Shown: piece after piece, positions 24,356 to 32,187 of the stretch
Layout: every line of letters begins with the position of its first letter
How positions within the stretch are numbered: the first letter of the stretch is position 1
Virus record (IMG/VR): IMGVR_UViG_3300025141_000126
Coordinates: 1 to 54,264 of that record
DNA length: 54,264 nt
Strand: one strand, 5' to 3'
From: a virus
Notes under the pieces: model-generated
The model's input: the letters and a program-made list of their open reading frames with translations, nothing else
Databases searched by the model: none
Told to the model about the DNA's origin: nothing
Made by a program: the position numbers and the translations under genes

Positions 24356-25014
24356 GCTTTGCCATCCTTTCGCCGTCGCTTTTTCGTCTTGTACAACTTC
24401 GCAATTGTTTTCGGACCCATCCCTTCCTTGTTCAGCCGAGCAAACTCCGTGGCGTTGGCCCGCGCATCCCAGTCCTCGATCCAGGGAGCTGCCCGAGTCT
24501 TCCCTGGTGCCATCTTCCAGCCGATTGTCGGTGCCCCACCACTCGCAGCGGGTAACCCCTTCGATCTCCGGTTGGCGTTGACCGCGATCATCCGCTCGCT
24601 GATTTGTCGCCGCTCGAATGCTGCGATCAATGCAAGCACGCCGAAGATCATCTCACCGATAGCAGACGATGTGTCTAACTGTAGGTCGAGCAGATGTAGC
24701 GACACTTTCATCTCACCGAACTTCTCAAGGCAAGCGAGTGCGTCCTTGGTATTGCGGAACGCTCGGTCCAGCTTCGTGATGACGATGTGATCACCGGGTC
24801 GCAGCCCCAGCAGTTGCCTGCCGTTGGGCCGCTCGAATAGAGGTGTCCCGCCAGACACATTCCGGTCCACCAGGGTCGGTTCATGCAGTGGCACAGACAT
24901 TAGTTCAGGCCGACGCCCTGCCCAGTGCCGTTTGATGTAGTCCACTTGAGCCTCAACCGAGTTCTCTTGCTCGTCGGTACTCACACGCACGTACCCATAT
25001 GCTTTATTCTTCAT
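24277..25014 (-). CDS. Serine recombinase (resolvase/invertase family)
   Basis: 245 aa, ATG at 25014 after GGAGACCC (a longer ORF from 25059 lacks a ribosome site). AYGYVRVSTDEQ places the catalytic Ser at residue 12. DHIVITKLDRAFRNTKDAL is the second catalytic block with conserved Arg, and the C-terminal part (GMGPKTIAKLYKTKKRRRK, then WAATTIARWI) is a helix-turn-helix. It is too short for a large serine integrase, so resolution or inversion of DNA is more likely than prophage integration. Confidence 0.85.
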   Translation of the reverse strand: MKNKAYGYVRVSTDEQENSVEAQVDYIKRHWAGRRPELMSVPLHEPTLVDRNVSGGTPLFERPNGRQLLGLRPGDHIVITKLDRAFRNTKDALACLEKFGEMKVSLHLLDLQLDTSSAIGEMIFGVLALIAAFERRQISERMIAVNANRRSKGLPAASGGAPTIGWKMAPGKTRAAPWIEDWDARANATEFARLNKEGMGPKTIAKLYKTKKRRRKDGKAWAATTIARWIKAYKAGFPMHGEKFS

Positions 25015-25327
25015 GGGTCTCCTCCTCATCTGCCATTGAGTTGATGATCCAATTGGCATACTGTGGCCCAGTTACACGCTGGTGTCGTCGCTCTTTCCTG
25101 GTTCCACGACCACATTTCTGACACATCCCACCATGCAGGCCATTGCGGGGGTTCACCACGCCGCACTTACTACATCCCTTTGCAGTGTTCTTTATGTAGT
25201 TGATTACCTCGTACTTATGTTTGAAGTACGGTACTCCATCGACCTGGACGTTCGTTTCGTTAACGACGGTCCATCCCTCGTCTAGCTTTGCGTAACATAC
25301 GCCAAGGTGTCTACCGGCTTTCATCAT
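25004..25327 (-). CDS. Zinc-finger protein, 107 aa
   Basis: CSKCGVVNP and MCQKCGRG (two CxxC pairs at about 52-55 and 69-72) form a likely zinc ribbon between a small N-terminal domain and a basic tail. Overlaps the recombinase start by 11 bases and the next gene by 17 bases. Possible DNA- or RNA-binding role; not recognised. Confidence 0.65.
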   Translation of the reverse strand: MMKAGRHLGVCYAKLDEGWTVVNETNVQVDGVPYFKHKYEVINYIKNTAKGCSKCGVVNPRNGLHGGMCQKCGRGTRKERRHQRVTGPQYANWIINSMADEEETHEE

Positions 25328-25517
25328 CCATCTCCTCTAATGGTTCACTTGGTTCTTCGGAAAAGTCCCAACATCCAGCCTCTTGCGATCTCGTGCTCCA
25401 CATCTCAGCTTCGTCGCTGCGTTGGTTATGTAGCCCGGCGCCAGCAACACATCGATGGCAGATGCGAGACTTGTTTGGGGTGTCTCGACCGCACATGTCA
25501 CAGTTAACCTTCATCAT
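25311..25517 (-). CDS. Small zinc-finger protein, 68 aa
   Basis: CDMCG and CHRC within the first 23 residues make a compact zinc knuckle; the rest is acidic. The ribosome site and start GGAGATGAATGATG are the same as for the next upstream gene, a repeated translation-start cassette. Confidence 0.68.
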   Translation of the reverse strand: MMKVNCDMCGRDTPNKSRICHRCVAGAGLHNQRSDEAEMWSTRSQEAGCWDFSEEPSEPLEEMDDESR

Positions 25518-25881
25518 TCATCTCCTTTAGGCTAGTGCATAGTTCGTAATCGCTGCAGTCGTTGGATGTCATCCAGTCCACGGCGCAGTTGAGTCCAGCT
25601 TGTTTAGCTTCCACCTCAGTATCATAGGGTCCATCGTTCTCGCTCAGTGAATCAACAAACGACGCCGTGTCGCAGTCGATGATAGCCGACATATACCACT
25701 TGCCGTCACACTCACCGACATCAAAGTACACTACGTCAACCACCTCGTCCCCAGTGGCAACAGAATACGCTTCGTCCACGTCCACGACCACATCCGGCTC
25801 CTCACTTGAGTCATCATAGGGTTCTTCGTCCGGTAAATTCCCACATCCAGGTGGTAAACTCCATCCAAAATTTCCCATCAT
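25504..25881 (-). CDS. Acidic hypothetical protein, 125 aa
   Basis: Begins MMGNFGWSLPPGCGNLPD, a short motif I recall as common at the start of phage hypothetical proteins. It is strongly acidic (many Asp/Glu) with a central beta-rich part (VVYFDVGECDGKWY). Start cassette GGAGATGAATGATG. No function known. Confidence 0.65.
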   Translation of the reverse strand: MMGNFGWSLPPGCGNLPDEEPYDDSSEEPDVVVDVDEAYSVATGDEVVDVVYFDVGECDGKWYMSAIIDCDTASFVDSLSENDGPYDTEVEAKQAGLNCAVDWMTSNDCSDYELCTSLKEMNDEG

Positions 25882-26204
25882 TCATCTCCCTGTGTAAAGG
25901 TATGTATCACTCCATCAGCACCGACCGCGCGCACGGTCAGTTGTACAATCTCAGCGTGGGTAGAACGGGTAACAGTGACGCCCCCATCCTTTTCGATGTA
26001 TTCTGTATTGACCAGTCGCTTCGACTTGCTAACCACCCCTCGCACCACATGGTCTCGCACGACGCCATTAAGATGCCCCGACGCTAGGAGCAGAGCGGTA
26101 TGCCCTGTCCCCAGCGGTAGAGGCGGCGACGGTAAAGGTCGAGGTGCAGGTGGTAGCAGGATCGAGAGGAGCGAACTGCCACGGATCAGGTCGTCCTTGC
26201 ACAC
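25878..26204 (-). CDS. Hypothetical protein, 108 aa
   Basis: GTG start overlaps the TAG of the previous gene. A Pro/Leu-rich segment (residues about 17-32) precedes a beta-type C-terminal domain. No recognised motif. Confidence 0.6.
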   Translation of the reverse strand: MCKDDLIRGSSLLSILLPPAPRPLPSPPLPLGTGHTALLLASGHLNGVVRDHVVRGVVSKSKRLVNTEYIEKDGGVTVTRSTHAEIVQLTVRAVGADGVIHTFTQGDE

Positions 26205-26413
26205 TAGTACTCGTCCTCCTGAATGTTAAGGCGACCCATCATGCCGTCAGCCCATGATTTGCGGTTGCCGTTGCGTTGTTTGACCTTTGCGTCGGCACCA
26301 TCAGCCAGTGCCTTGAAACACGCACGGCATTTGGTATCGAGTTGCTTGAACGCCCGAGACTCTTGAAAGTGATCGTCGGGGAGTAACTCCTCGCAGCAGG
26401 GGCATTTTCTCAT
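26204..26413 (-). CDS. Small zinc-ribbon protein, 69 aa
   Basis: CPCCEELLPDDHFQ ... KCRAC at the N-terminus is a CxxC-x(n)-CxxC zinc ribbon of a type widespread in phages; the tail is basic. A related ribbon occurs at the start of the 48367 protein next to the terminase. Overlaps both neighbours. Confidence 0.7.
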   Translation of the reverse strand: MRKCPCCEELLPDDHFQESRAFKQLDTKCRACFKALADGADAKVKQRNGNRKSWADGMMGRLNIQEDEY

Positions 26414-26811
26414 ACGACTGGAACCTCATACGCCCGCTCAACGATAGCGAGTGCTCGGGCGAACGCCGCATGAACTTCCAAGAAAGAGTGCATGTCGTTC
26501 CAGTACGTGATGGGAATCTCCCCACATGCGAGGGTGAGGAGGGTCATTGCCGGGTTGGGCAACTCCCCCTTGGTCGCAGCAGCGCGATAGACCGCACCTG
26601 CCATCGAACGGCTGACGGTTGCGGATGTGCCATCGTCGTTGCACGACTCCCCATTGGCGTCCTTTGCTCGACACCCCTGGTGCCACGTTGACTCCTCTTC
26701 AATTAGGCTCTTGGCGAGCGTTAACACCGCATGTAGCTGCGAATGCTGGTGAGGTGACTGCTCGGCAACCACTTCTGCAGCGGCCTCAGTCGTTTCGTTG
26801 TCAGGATTCAT
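26410..26811 (-). CDS. Helical hypothetical protein, 133 aa
   Basis: Gln/Glu/Ala-rich N-terminus followed by helices with CRAKDANGESC in the middle. ATGA overlap with the next gene. No family recognised. Confidence 0.6.
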   Translation of the reverse strand: MNPDNETTEAAAEVVAEQSPHQHSQLHAVLTLAKSLIEEESTWHQGCRAKDANGESCNDDGTSATVSRSMAGAVYRAAATKGELPNPAMTLLTLACGEIPITYWNDMHSFLEVHAAFARALAIVERAYEVPVV

Positions 26812-26835
26812 AGATATCTCTCCATAGATGTGGAC

Positions 26836-27111
26836 CTACAAAGGCCCGTTAAGACAGCGGGGGCCGAGCCGTTCCCAGCACCCGCGTAAGATTGTTTCGT
26901 CTGCCTCGGTCGTTCCCTTCCAAGGTGTTCTCAGCTTGGTGGTACAACCCTCGGTGAGTCGCTTCGCCCATCCATAACGCCCCTTCTCGATCCATCGCAC
27001 AAAGGCATCGCGTTCGTCGTCGGTGACGCAGCCGGGGCGACCACAACCATGGTTCTCCCCATTACGACCGCACCACCGGCACTTCCTTGGCGTGACTTGT
27101 ACGTGGATCAT
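26836..27111 (-). CDS. Zinc-binding hypothetical protein, 91 aa
   Basis: CRWCGRNGENHGCGRPGC carries five Cys and a His near the N-terminus, probably one zinc site. The rest is basic with several Trp. ATGA overlap with the small TM gene upstream. Confidence 0.62.
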   Translation of the reverse strand: MIHVQVTPRKCRWCGRNGENHGCGRPGCVTDDERDAFVRWIEKGRYGWAKRLTEGCTTKLRTPWKGTTEADETILRGCWERLGPRCLNGPL

Positions 27112-27269
27112 TCGTCGCCCCTCGATAAGAGTCGCAGGTCCAACTTGGCGTCGTACATGTCGCCTTCCAGGTCATCGACAGCACACGCAACGCGAGCGTT
27201 AAACCGCCATTGACGTATGATGTCGATCGCCATGATGAGGGCGAGGGTGCAGATAGCGAGATCGCTCAT
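27108..27269 (-). CDS. Small membrane protein, 53 aa
   Basis: Read directly from the minus strand: ATG at 27269 after GGAGGACACC, TGA overlapping the next ATG (ATGA). Residues 3-18 (DLAICTLALIMAIDII) form one likely membrane helix; the rest is polar. No known family. Confidence 0.65.
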   Translation of the reverse strand: MSDLAICTLALIMAIDIIRQWRFNARVACAVDDLEGDMYDAKLDLRLLSRGDE

Positions 27270-27336
27270 GGTGTCCTCCATAAGAACAGGGATAAACTAG
27301 CCAAGGGCACGCACCAAGAGCGGTGCGTGATCCAGG

Positions 27337-27543
27337 TCAGTTCGACGCCTGCCTCACGCGGAACACTTCCCACGCAAACTGGTACAGATCGCACCAAGTA
27401 CCATCGGCCTCAACGGGAGGGATACGGTCGATGACCACCCCTGCGCTGAGTAGCCACGCCTGGACTTCACCGGCGTTAGACCGATGGAGGTCGATGTCCC
27501 ACATCACGGTTCGACCGCTCTTACCTATGCTCCACTTCATCAT
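27337..27543 (-). CDS. Hypothetical protein, 68 aa
   Basis: Preceded by GGAGGATGAATAG directly before the ATG, the same cassette as the next upstream gene. Trp-rich (MKWSI, VMWDIDL, QAWLL, GTWC). No family recognised. Confidence 0.62.
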   Translation of the reverse strand: MMKWSIGKSGRTVMWDIDLHRSNAGEVQAWLLSAGVVIDRIPPVEADGTWCDLYQFAWEVFRVRQASN

Positions 27544-27568
27544 CTATTCATCCTCCAATAGCTACGAG

Positions 27569-27811
27569 TTAGCAGGTCCGACTAGACAGTGCAACCCCAT
27601 ACTCGCTGGGATCAGTGCAGTCAGGATAAGTCTCATCCCAGTGGTCGAGGTCGCCTGGGAGTAGGTAGTTAGCGAACACTTGGTCATGCGGGGCGACATC
27701 GCCCGCAGTCATCCACTCGCCAATAACGGTGCCGTCCTCGACCAGTAGGATGGTGTCGTGGGCATCGTTCGACCTGTGTTCTAGGTGTCGCATAGCAGTA
27801 GCATGTGTCAT
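27569..27811 (-). CDS. Hypothetical acidic protein, 80 aa
   Basis: Start cassette GGAGGATGAATAGATG is identical to that of the preceding entry. Contains VEDGTVIGEWMTAGDV and HWDETYPDCTDPSEYGV. No recognised domain. Confidence 0.62.
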   Translation of the reverse strand: MTHATAMRHLEHRSNDAHDTILLVEDGTVIGEWMTAGDVAPHDQVFANYLLPGDLDHWDETYPDCTDPSEYGVALSSRTC

Positions 27812-27828
27812 CTATTCATCCTCCAATG

Positions 27829-28044
27829 TTAGCTAATTGTGTTATCGACAGAAAACGCATCGACCACCCATTGCGTCGGGTGAACAATCTTGGTCTCCAG
27901 GGCGTAACCGGGCAGCGGCTGACGATCACGACGGTACTGCCGTGCCTCGCTCATAGTGCGGAAGATCCGCTCATGGCACCAACCCTCGAAACCTTCGCCA
28001 CGTACTTTGACCGAGAACAGGTCGGTTCTGATTTTCGATTCCAT
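27829..28044 (-). CDS. Hypothetical protein, 71 aa
   Basis: ATG lies immediately after the TAA of the upstream gene, with GGAGGGTG as ribosome site within that gene's end. Mixed basic protein containing KVRGEGFEGWCHERIF. Not recognised. Confidence 0.6.
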   Translation of the reverse strand: MESKIRTDLFSVKVRGEGFEGWCHERIFRTMSEARQYRRDRQPLPGYALETKIVHPTQWVVDAFSVDNTIS

Positions 28045-28377
28045 TTATTCACCCTCCAGGTTACGGGGAACAAGCGTAGAGTTAGCAACGTCAGCCTCAG
28101 ACGGCTCCCAGCTATCGAGGCGACCGAATCCAGTCGATCCCTTCGTTGCGTTGACCAAGGTGACGATCACCCTCGCCCTACGCTTACGCGGGAGTTTGAA
28201 CACGACGGCACCAGTAGCGACGGCGCGATAGCCATAGCTGTTAGCAACGTGCCCCCCGTGCAAGAACACATGCTCGCCGGGTCGAAGGTCAGCGGTTGCA
28301 GCGACGATCGTCCCAGCGCCTAGTGTACGCTCGCGACGACGCCCATTAACGGACTTCAGAACAGTGGTTAAACACAT
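28045..28377 (-). CDS. Hypothetical protein, 110 aa
   Basis: ATG at 28377 after GGAGGATGAGTG. Beta-rich with GAGTIVAATADLRPGEHVFL, suggesting a small barrel-like domain. No recognised family. Confidence 0.6.
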   Translation of the reverse strand: MCLTTVLKSVNGRRRERTLGAGTIVAATADLRPGEHVFLHGGHVANSYGYRAVATGAVVFKLPRKRRARVIVTLVNATKGSTGFGRLDSWEPSEADVANSTLVPRNLEGE

Positions 28378-28562
28378 CACTCATCCTCCAGTGTTAGGGA
28401 AACTAAACACGCTAGCACCTCCCCCTTGTTAGCACACAGTTTCCGTAGGAGCAGAGAACAGTGCAGGGGAAGGTGCCGACGAGATTAGTAATCCATATTC
28501 GATCCTCCAAGGGGGTTAAGGGTTATCGTCCAAGTTAGCACTCCCCCACCGGGAATGCAAGC

Positions 28563-28760
28563 CTAGTCTGTGATGGGTCGATCAAGTATCGCTCTCATCG
28601 CTTCGTTAATAGCAAAGTCGCACAACGCCGCGTTGAACGGTACGCCCCTTGCGATTTCACGGTCCACGATCACGTCAGCCGCAGCAGACAACTCCTGCTG
28701 ATAGGTGACCCACTCCTCATCGCGTCTGTTTTGGTCGCGTTGTGATTTAGTAAGTTTCAT
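28563..28760 (-). CDS. Small charged helical protein, 65 aa
   Basis: ATG at 28760 (KLTKSQRDQNRRDEEW) is preferred over 28844, which would overlap the neighbouring gene without a ribosome site. Arg/Asp/Glu-rich helices. The 180 bases after it toward 28381 hold no gene that I can support. Confidence 0.55.
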   Translation of the reverse strand: MKLTKSQRDQNRRDEEWVTYQQELSAAADVIVDREIARGVPFNAALCDFAINEAMRAILDRPITD

Positions 28761-28840
28761 CGCATTAGCCTCGCTCGCTAGTTTTAAGGGGGGAAGGAGA
28801 AACGCCCAGTTCCCACCTGGCTGGGGGGTAAAGGGGCACC

Positions 28841-29329
28841 TCATCCGCTCACGTCGTATCCGCAGCAGTAGAACGCATCGATCGCATCCTGAATCGTCCA
28901 GCCGCGGAAGTCGTCAAGCTGCGTGATCACGTCCCCCGGCACGAGGCCTGGGAGTTGCCGCGAGATCCGCGCGTTGTCGGTACTGAAGGTCAGATAGATT
29001 AGCTGGACGCAGAGAATGTACGCCCGAAGTTCCTGCAGGTAGGAGCTCGATCTTATCTCCTCATCAGACATCCGTTGCCGGTCCAGGGATGAAAGAGCAT
29101 CGCCGTAACCGATGGCGACATGCTCGACAGCGTCGGTCATAGTGGTCGCTACGGTGTTGAGGCGGTAAGGATAGACCAACGGCGCGTTGATTGTGTTGTA
29201 GAGCAACTGCAGTGGCGGCAGGCCGAACAGATCGCAGCCCGCGCACCTCTCAGATTCGCGTTCGTTGTCGATGGTGCCAGAAATGGCAGATAACAACATA
29301 TCATGCTGTGTGGCGTTGCGAATATACAT
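28841..29329 (-). CDS. Helical hypothetical protein, 162 aa
   Basis: ATG at 29329 shares its A with the TGA of the upstream gene (TGATG). Contains CAGCDLFGLPPLQLLYN and a Leu/Tyr-rich helix (ELRAYILCVQLIYLTF). No recognised domain. Confidence 0.62.
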   Translation of the reverse strand: MYIRNATQHDMLLSAISGTIDNERESERCAGCDLFGLPPLQLLYNTINAPLVYPYRLNTVATTMTDAVEHVAIGYGDALSSLDRQRMSDEEIRSSSYLQELRAYILCVQLIYLTFSTDNARISRQLPGLVPGDVITQLDDFRGWTIQDAIDAFYCCGYDVSG

Positions 29330-29592
29330 CAGGCGCCCTCCTCGTTGCGAGTCCACTCAGCGTACAACTCGTTGTGGGAGTCAGAGCAGATCCCACCAGC
29401 GGTATCGTCCACGTCATGCCGCCATAAGAGTGCAACAAGTTCGACCTCTAGCTGTCCGTTGTTACCCTCGATCGAGGCGTGAGGTTCGTACTCGCCTGAC
29501 TCCTCATGACCGTCGTGGGAGCGAAGCCGATACGCCCACCCTTCGTTGTCGCAATCCTGCGAGTCCCAATAGATACGTGCTTCAGTAATCAT
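29329..29592 (-). CDS. Hypothetical protein, 87 aa
   Basis: ATG at 29592 after GGAGGATGTCAAG. Acidic, Trp-containing (RIYWDSQDCDNEGWAYRL). Lies downstream of a copy of the repeated intergenic cassette. Not recognised. Confidence 0.62.
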   Translation of the reverse strand: MITEARIYWDSQDCDNEGWAYRLRSHDGHEESGEYEPHASIEGNNGQLEVELVALLWRHDVDDTAGGICSDSHNELYAEWTRNEEGA

Positions 29593-29664
29593 CTTGACAT
29601 CCTCCAAAAAATAGGGAAACGGTAAACGATGAGTGCAGGCGCTACCCTGCACCGACGTTGATCG
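29593..29664 (-). repeat. Intergenic cassette copy A with hairpin
   Basis: GTGCAGG pairs with CCTGCAC around CGCTAC (stem bases 29633-29653), adjoining GGGAAACGGTAAACG on the plus strand and a T6 run in the transcript just before GGAGG. Related units occur before other genes of this operon. Confidence 0.6.
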
Positions 29665-30012
29665 TTAAATGTCCCAACCACCGTGTTGCGTGAGTACAAT
29701 CCAGCGGCGATTCGATCTCCACTTGTGGGTGGCCGTCGCGAAGCGGCGACCGGGGCCACCGTCGTACTGATAGCCGACGAATTGGTGCGGGATCAGATCC
29801 CACCAGCAGCGATTGATATGCGCGCATCCGTTCGCCTTATTCGCGATCACTTCAGCCAGAAGGTTCTCACGAGGGATGATGATGTAACGCCACCAGGATT
29901 CCCCGTTGCCGTACTCTTTACATACGGTGCGAGTGCCGTCGCGGTACGTCTTGACGGTGATCGAGGTGTCCTCCGTGAGCATGCGCGTGCTTTCAGTGAT
30001 TGGTTTCATCAT
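29665..30012 (-). CDS. Hypothetical protein, 115 aa
   Basis: Start after GGAGAACTATC. Contains ITVKTYRDGTRTV (beta), then a Trp-rich part (GNGESWWRYIII, CWWDLIPHQF, HKWRSNRRW). No recognised family. Confidence 0.62.
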   Translation of the reverse strand: MMKPITESTRMLTEDTSITVKTYRDGTRTVCKEYGNGESWWRYIIIPRENLLAEVIANKANGCAHINRCWWDLIPHQFVGYQYDGGPGRRFATATHKWRSNRRWIVLTQHGGWDI

Positions 30013-30083
30013 GATAGTTCTCCAGGGTAAGGGAAGGGGAAACGATTAGCGCCGCCCAGCGAACGACGCCCATCGGTTGCCCT
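30013..30083 (-). repeat. Intergenic cassette copy B
   Basis: Shares GTAAGGGAAGGGGAAACGAT and a GGTTGCCCT tail with copies A and C. Its inverted repeat is imperfect. Confidence 0.5.
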
Positions 30084-30278
30084 CTAGTACTGCATGCCGC
30101 GTTCGATTTTCTCGCAGCAGGAGTTGCACCTGCAGTAATCAGGTCGCAGCATCACAGTTTGCCCACAATCGACGCACACTTTGGACACCGATTCCCGTTG
30201 GACCTGATGGTAGAAGTCCCGAACATCAGGGTCATCCATCTCATCCCATTCACCAAAATTGTCGTCATACATAATCAC
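30084..30278 (-). CDS. Small zinc-ribbon protein, 64 aa
   Basis: CVDCGQTV and YCRCNSCCEK in the C-terminal half form a zinc ribbon; the N-terminus is acidic. Overlaps the TM gene upstream by 4 bases. Followed on its 3' side by intergenic cassette copy B (about 30013-30083). Confidence 0.62.
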   Translation of the reverse strand: MIMYDDNFGEWDEMDDPDVRDFYHQVQRESVSKVCVDCGQTVMLRPDYCRCNSCCEKIERGMQY

Positions 30279-30376
30279 AATTCCCTCCGGTCAGACCACA
30301 TGATGCCGAGAATGAACCCGGCGAGTAAACTTACGACAGCAATCAAAACATAGCAGGTCGAGTGCAGGTTGTCCAT
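30275..30376 (-). CDS. Small membrane protein, 33 aa
   Basis: ATG at 30376; a longer reading from 30469 overlaps the next gene. MDNLHSTCYVLIAVVSLLAG then FILGIMW gives one transmembrane helix (about 9-27) with a charged end WSDRREL. Unknown function. Confidence 0.55.
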   Translation of the reverse strand: MDNLHSTCYVLIAVVSLLAGFILGIMWSDRREL

Positions 30377-30380
30377 AGCA

Positions 30381-30563
30381 TCAGCCTTTCGCGTGTTGTG
30401 GGGGGTGGTGGGTGACCAATTCGACGACATCGGCGGGGTCGTGTTGCCGGGAGATCTCCCAGCGTTCACGAGCTGCAGAAACTATGTCATTCGCCTCCGA
30501 TGCAATCACTAATTCGACGGTGATCGACCCACGGCGAAGGGTTAACAAGTGGTAATAACTCAT
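30381..30563 (-). CDS. Tandem paralogue pair, second copy (60 aa)
   Basis: MSYYHLLTLRRG ... ASEANDIVSAARERWEIS aligns with the next gene (M-x-Y-[FY]-H-x-LTLR, then AS-x-A-x-x-I-x-x-A, R-x-x-I-x-x-Q). A local duplication distinct from the MDDT family. Function unknown. Confidence 0.68.
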   Translation of the reverse strand: MSYYHLLTLRRGSITVELVIASEANDIVSAARERWEISRQHDPADVVELVTHHPPQHAKG

Positions 30564-30745
30564 GCGTCAGCCTCCGGCGTTTGATGGGTAGATAGTGCAA
30601 CAATTTGGTTAATGTGGTATTGCTTGGCGATCTTACACCGCTCCCCCCAGGCCTCGTCGATGGTCGTCGCGTTCGATGCGATGATTCGGTCGATTAGCCT
30701 GGGGGAGTCGTCAGAGCGGAGCGTGAGGCGGTGGAAGTAGGTCAT
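30560..30745 (-). CDS. Tandem paralogue pair, first copy (61 aa)
   Basis: MTYFHRLTLRSDD ... ASNATTIDEAWGERCKIAKQ. Overlaps its copy by ATGA. Beta-hairpin start followed by one helix. Function unknown. Confidence 0.68.
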   Translation of the reverse strand: MTYFHRLTLRSDDSPRLIDRIIASNATTIDEAWGERCKIAKQYHINQIVALSTHQTPEADA

Positions 30746-30927
30746 TTTGCCACCCCCAACAAATGCGAGATCTTAGCACGGGTCTGTTCCAGGCAACTCA
30801 TTAATTCCCCCTCAGTCGAGAACCTCCCCGACTCTTTAGCCCAACGTAGCCGCCGCCTTAGTCGCTTCAATTCCAGCCGCCGCAGTCGTTGCCTTAATCG
30901 CTTAGTTTCATGCTCGATAGTTTTCAT
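30742..30927 (-). CDS. Small basic coiled-coil protein, 61 aa
   Basis: RLRQRLRRLELKRLRRRLRW is an Arg/Leu heptad-like helix, probably dimeric and nucleic-acid binding. The C-terminal half is a second helix. ATGA overlap with the tandem pair. Confidence 0.6.
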   Translation of the reverse strand: MKTIEHETKRLRQRLRRLELKRLRRRLRWAKESGRFSTEGELMSCLEQTRAKISHLLGVAK

Positions 30928-30998
30928 CGGATCACCTCATAAAAATAGGGGAAGGGTAAACGGTTGGCGCAGTCGCTACACTGCGCGGGCCGGTTGCC
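30928..30998 (-). repeat. Intergenic cassette copy C with hairpin
   Basis: GCGCAG (30967-30972) pairs with CTGCGC (30981-30986) across TCGCTACA. Flanked by AATAGGGGAAGGGTAAACGG and GGTTGCCCTA, as in copies A and B. Confidence 0.6.
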
Positions 30999-31229
30999 CT
31001 ACTCGCCCACTACGGACTCGTGCCCGCAGTTGTCGCAGCGCACTCGACCCATGCGAACCATTGACCTCGACCAGTTCCCCATCTTGACCTCGACCAGTTC
31101 CCCAGGCGTCGAGGTGGTGCCCAGTACATACTGCGCACCCCCGCACCTCTCGCACGCGGTGGTTGTCTTAACCGCGGCCGCCAAGCCCCGGATTACCTTC
31201 AGTCGGTGCAGTGAATACTTTGTGTGCAT
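30999..31229 (-). CDS. Zinc-ribbon protein, 76 aa
   Basis: CERCGGAQYVLGT and VRCDNCGHES give a classic CxxC...CxxC zinc ribbon in a basic protein. The plus strand holds a 21-base near-exact repeat (TTGACCTCGACCAGTTCCCC-like) inside it, encoding the repeated part GELVEVKMGNWSRSMV. Possible nucleic-acid binding. Confidence 0.65.
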   Translation of the reverse strand: MHTKYSLHRLKVIRGLAAAVKTTTACERCGGAQYVLGTTSTPGELVEVKMGNWSRSMVRMGRVRCDNCGHESVVGE

Positions 31230-31253
31230 GTCATATCCTCCAATAGGTTAAAA

Positions 31254-31736
31254 TCAGCCAAGGAATAAAACGAGGCATTGATCAATGATCGCCTCGAGAT
31301 CGCAATCAGCATCGGCCGCCCTCTTGCAAGCTAAGCCGCAAGGGGAGTTGAGGGGCAGGTCGCGGAGCTCACCGACCCTAGGGTGGCATGATTCCAGATT
31401 CACCCCAGGATATAGCGAACCAATGTAATCAAAAGCGGTGCCCTCGATCGCCACCAGGTTGATCTCGACCTCGAGACCATCCCAACCCAAGGGGAGCCCA
31501 TCAACGAGCAGCTCCCCCCCGGACAGCTTAGCCACGATCGACTCACCGTGCCGTATTAAGTCCCCGTAAGCGTAGCTCCCCGGCAGGAGCGTTTTGAACC
31601 GAACACATCGCGGCCAGGGGCGACGATCACCGACAGCCTCAATTGTAGTCTGTATTTCGAGATCTCCAGCATGGGGAGCAGTGGGGCCGATTCTGCGGCC
31701 GTTTACGTCTTCCTCAATTGGTTTATTATTCTGCAT
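31254..31736 (-). CDS. Hypothetical protein, 160 aa
   Basis: Start after GAGCGAG about 8 bases upstream. Beta-rich middle (LSGGELLVDGLPLGWDGLEV) and C-terminal CGLACKRAADADCDLE. First gene inside the palindrome-rich island. Not recognised. Confidence 0.6.
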   Translation of the reverse strand: MQNNKPIEEDVNGRRIGPTAPHAGDLEIQTTIEAVGDRRPWPRCVRFKTLLPGSYAYGDLIRHGESIVAKLSGGELLVDGLPLGWDGLEVEINLVAIEGTAFDYIGSLYPGVNLESCHPRVGELRDLPLNSPCGLACKRAADADCDLEAIIDQCLVLFLG

Positions 31737-31785
31737 TAGCCTTGCTCGCTCAATTTAAAGGTATATATCAACCCATTGCCTGCCC

Positions 31786-32022
31786 CTAACAGCGGCAGAA
31801 TCGCATATTTGGGCCGACGATCGCCAAATTACTCTCCAGTATTTTAGGTGGTATCTCGTCATCTCCCCATTTAACAGTGATCAACGCGTTACGATCACTG
31901 ATGGGCTCACGCGATACAACCACCCCCCTGGCATGCGCCAAATTGTCGTGTTCACTGAATATAGCCCGCAGAAAATCAACAGAGTGGGCCACTTGATCGC
32001 CCGGTTTAACGTGGAAACTCAT
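31786..32022 (-). CDS. Hypothetical protein, 78 aa
   Basis: Start after GGGAGATGACGAG. MSFHVKPGDQVAH and VKWGDDEIPPKILESNL suggest a small beta-barrel (SH3-like) fold. Not recognised. Confidence 0.6.
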   Translation of the reverse strand: MSFHVKPGDQVAHSVDFLRAIFSEHDNLAHARGVVVSREPISDRNALITVKWGDDEIPPKILESNLAIVGPNMRFCRC

Positions 32023-32030
32023 CTCGTCAT

Positions 32031-32085
32031 CTCCCTTGTTTGTGGTGTCGGCTCCCTTGTTTGTGGTGTCGGCTCCCTTGTTTGT
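32031..32085. repeat. 21-bp tandem repeat, 2.6 copies
   Basis: CTCCCTTGTTTGTGGTGTCGG starts at 32031, 32052 and 32073 (third copy cut short). It lies in the leader between the 32188 and 31786 genes on the minus strand. Confidence 0.8.
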
Positions 32086-32187
32086 TCCACCTGGTGGGCC
32101 GATCGATCAGGTGGCTCTGCCGGCAGCTCTTCAACTGCTCGAGATCTCGATCAGCTCCAAACTGCTCGAGATCTCCAGCGGCCGCCG

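Noticed and set aside
27805-28323. 172-codon plus-strand frame opposite the minus operon
   Set aside because: Lies antisense to two minus genes that have strong GGAGG start cassettes; composition looks like a shadow.
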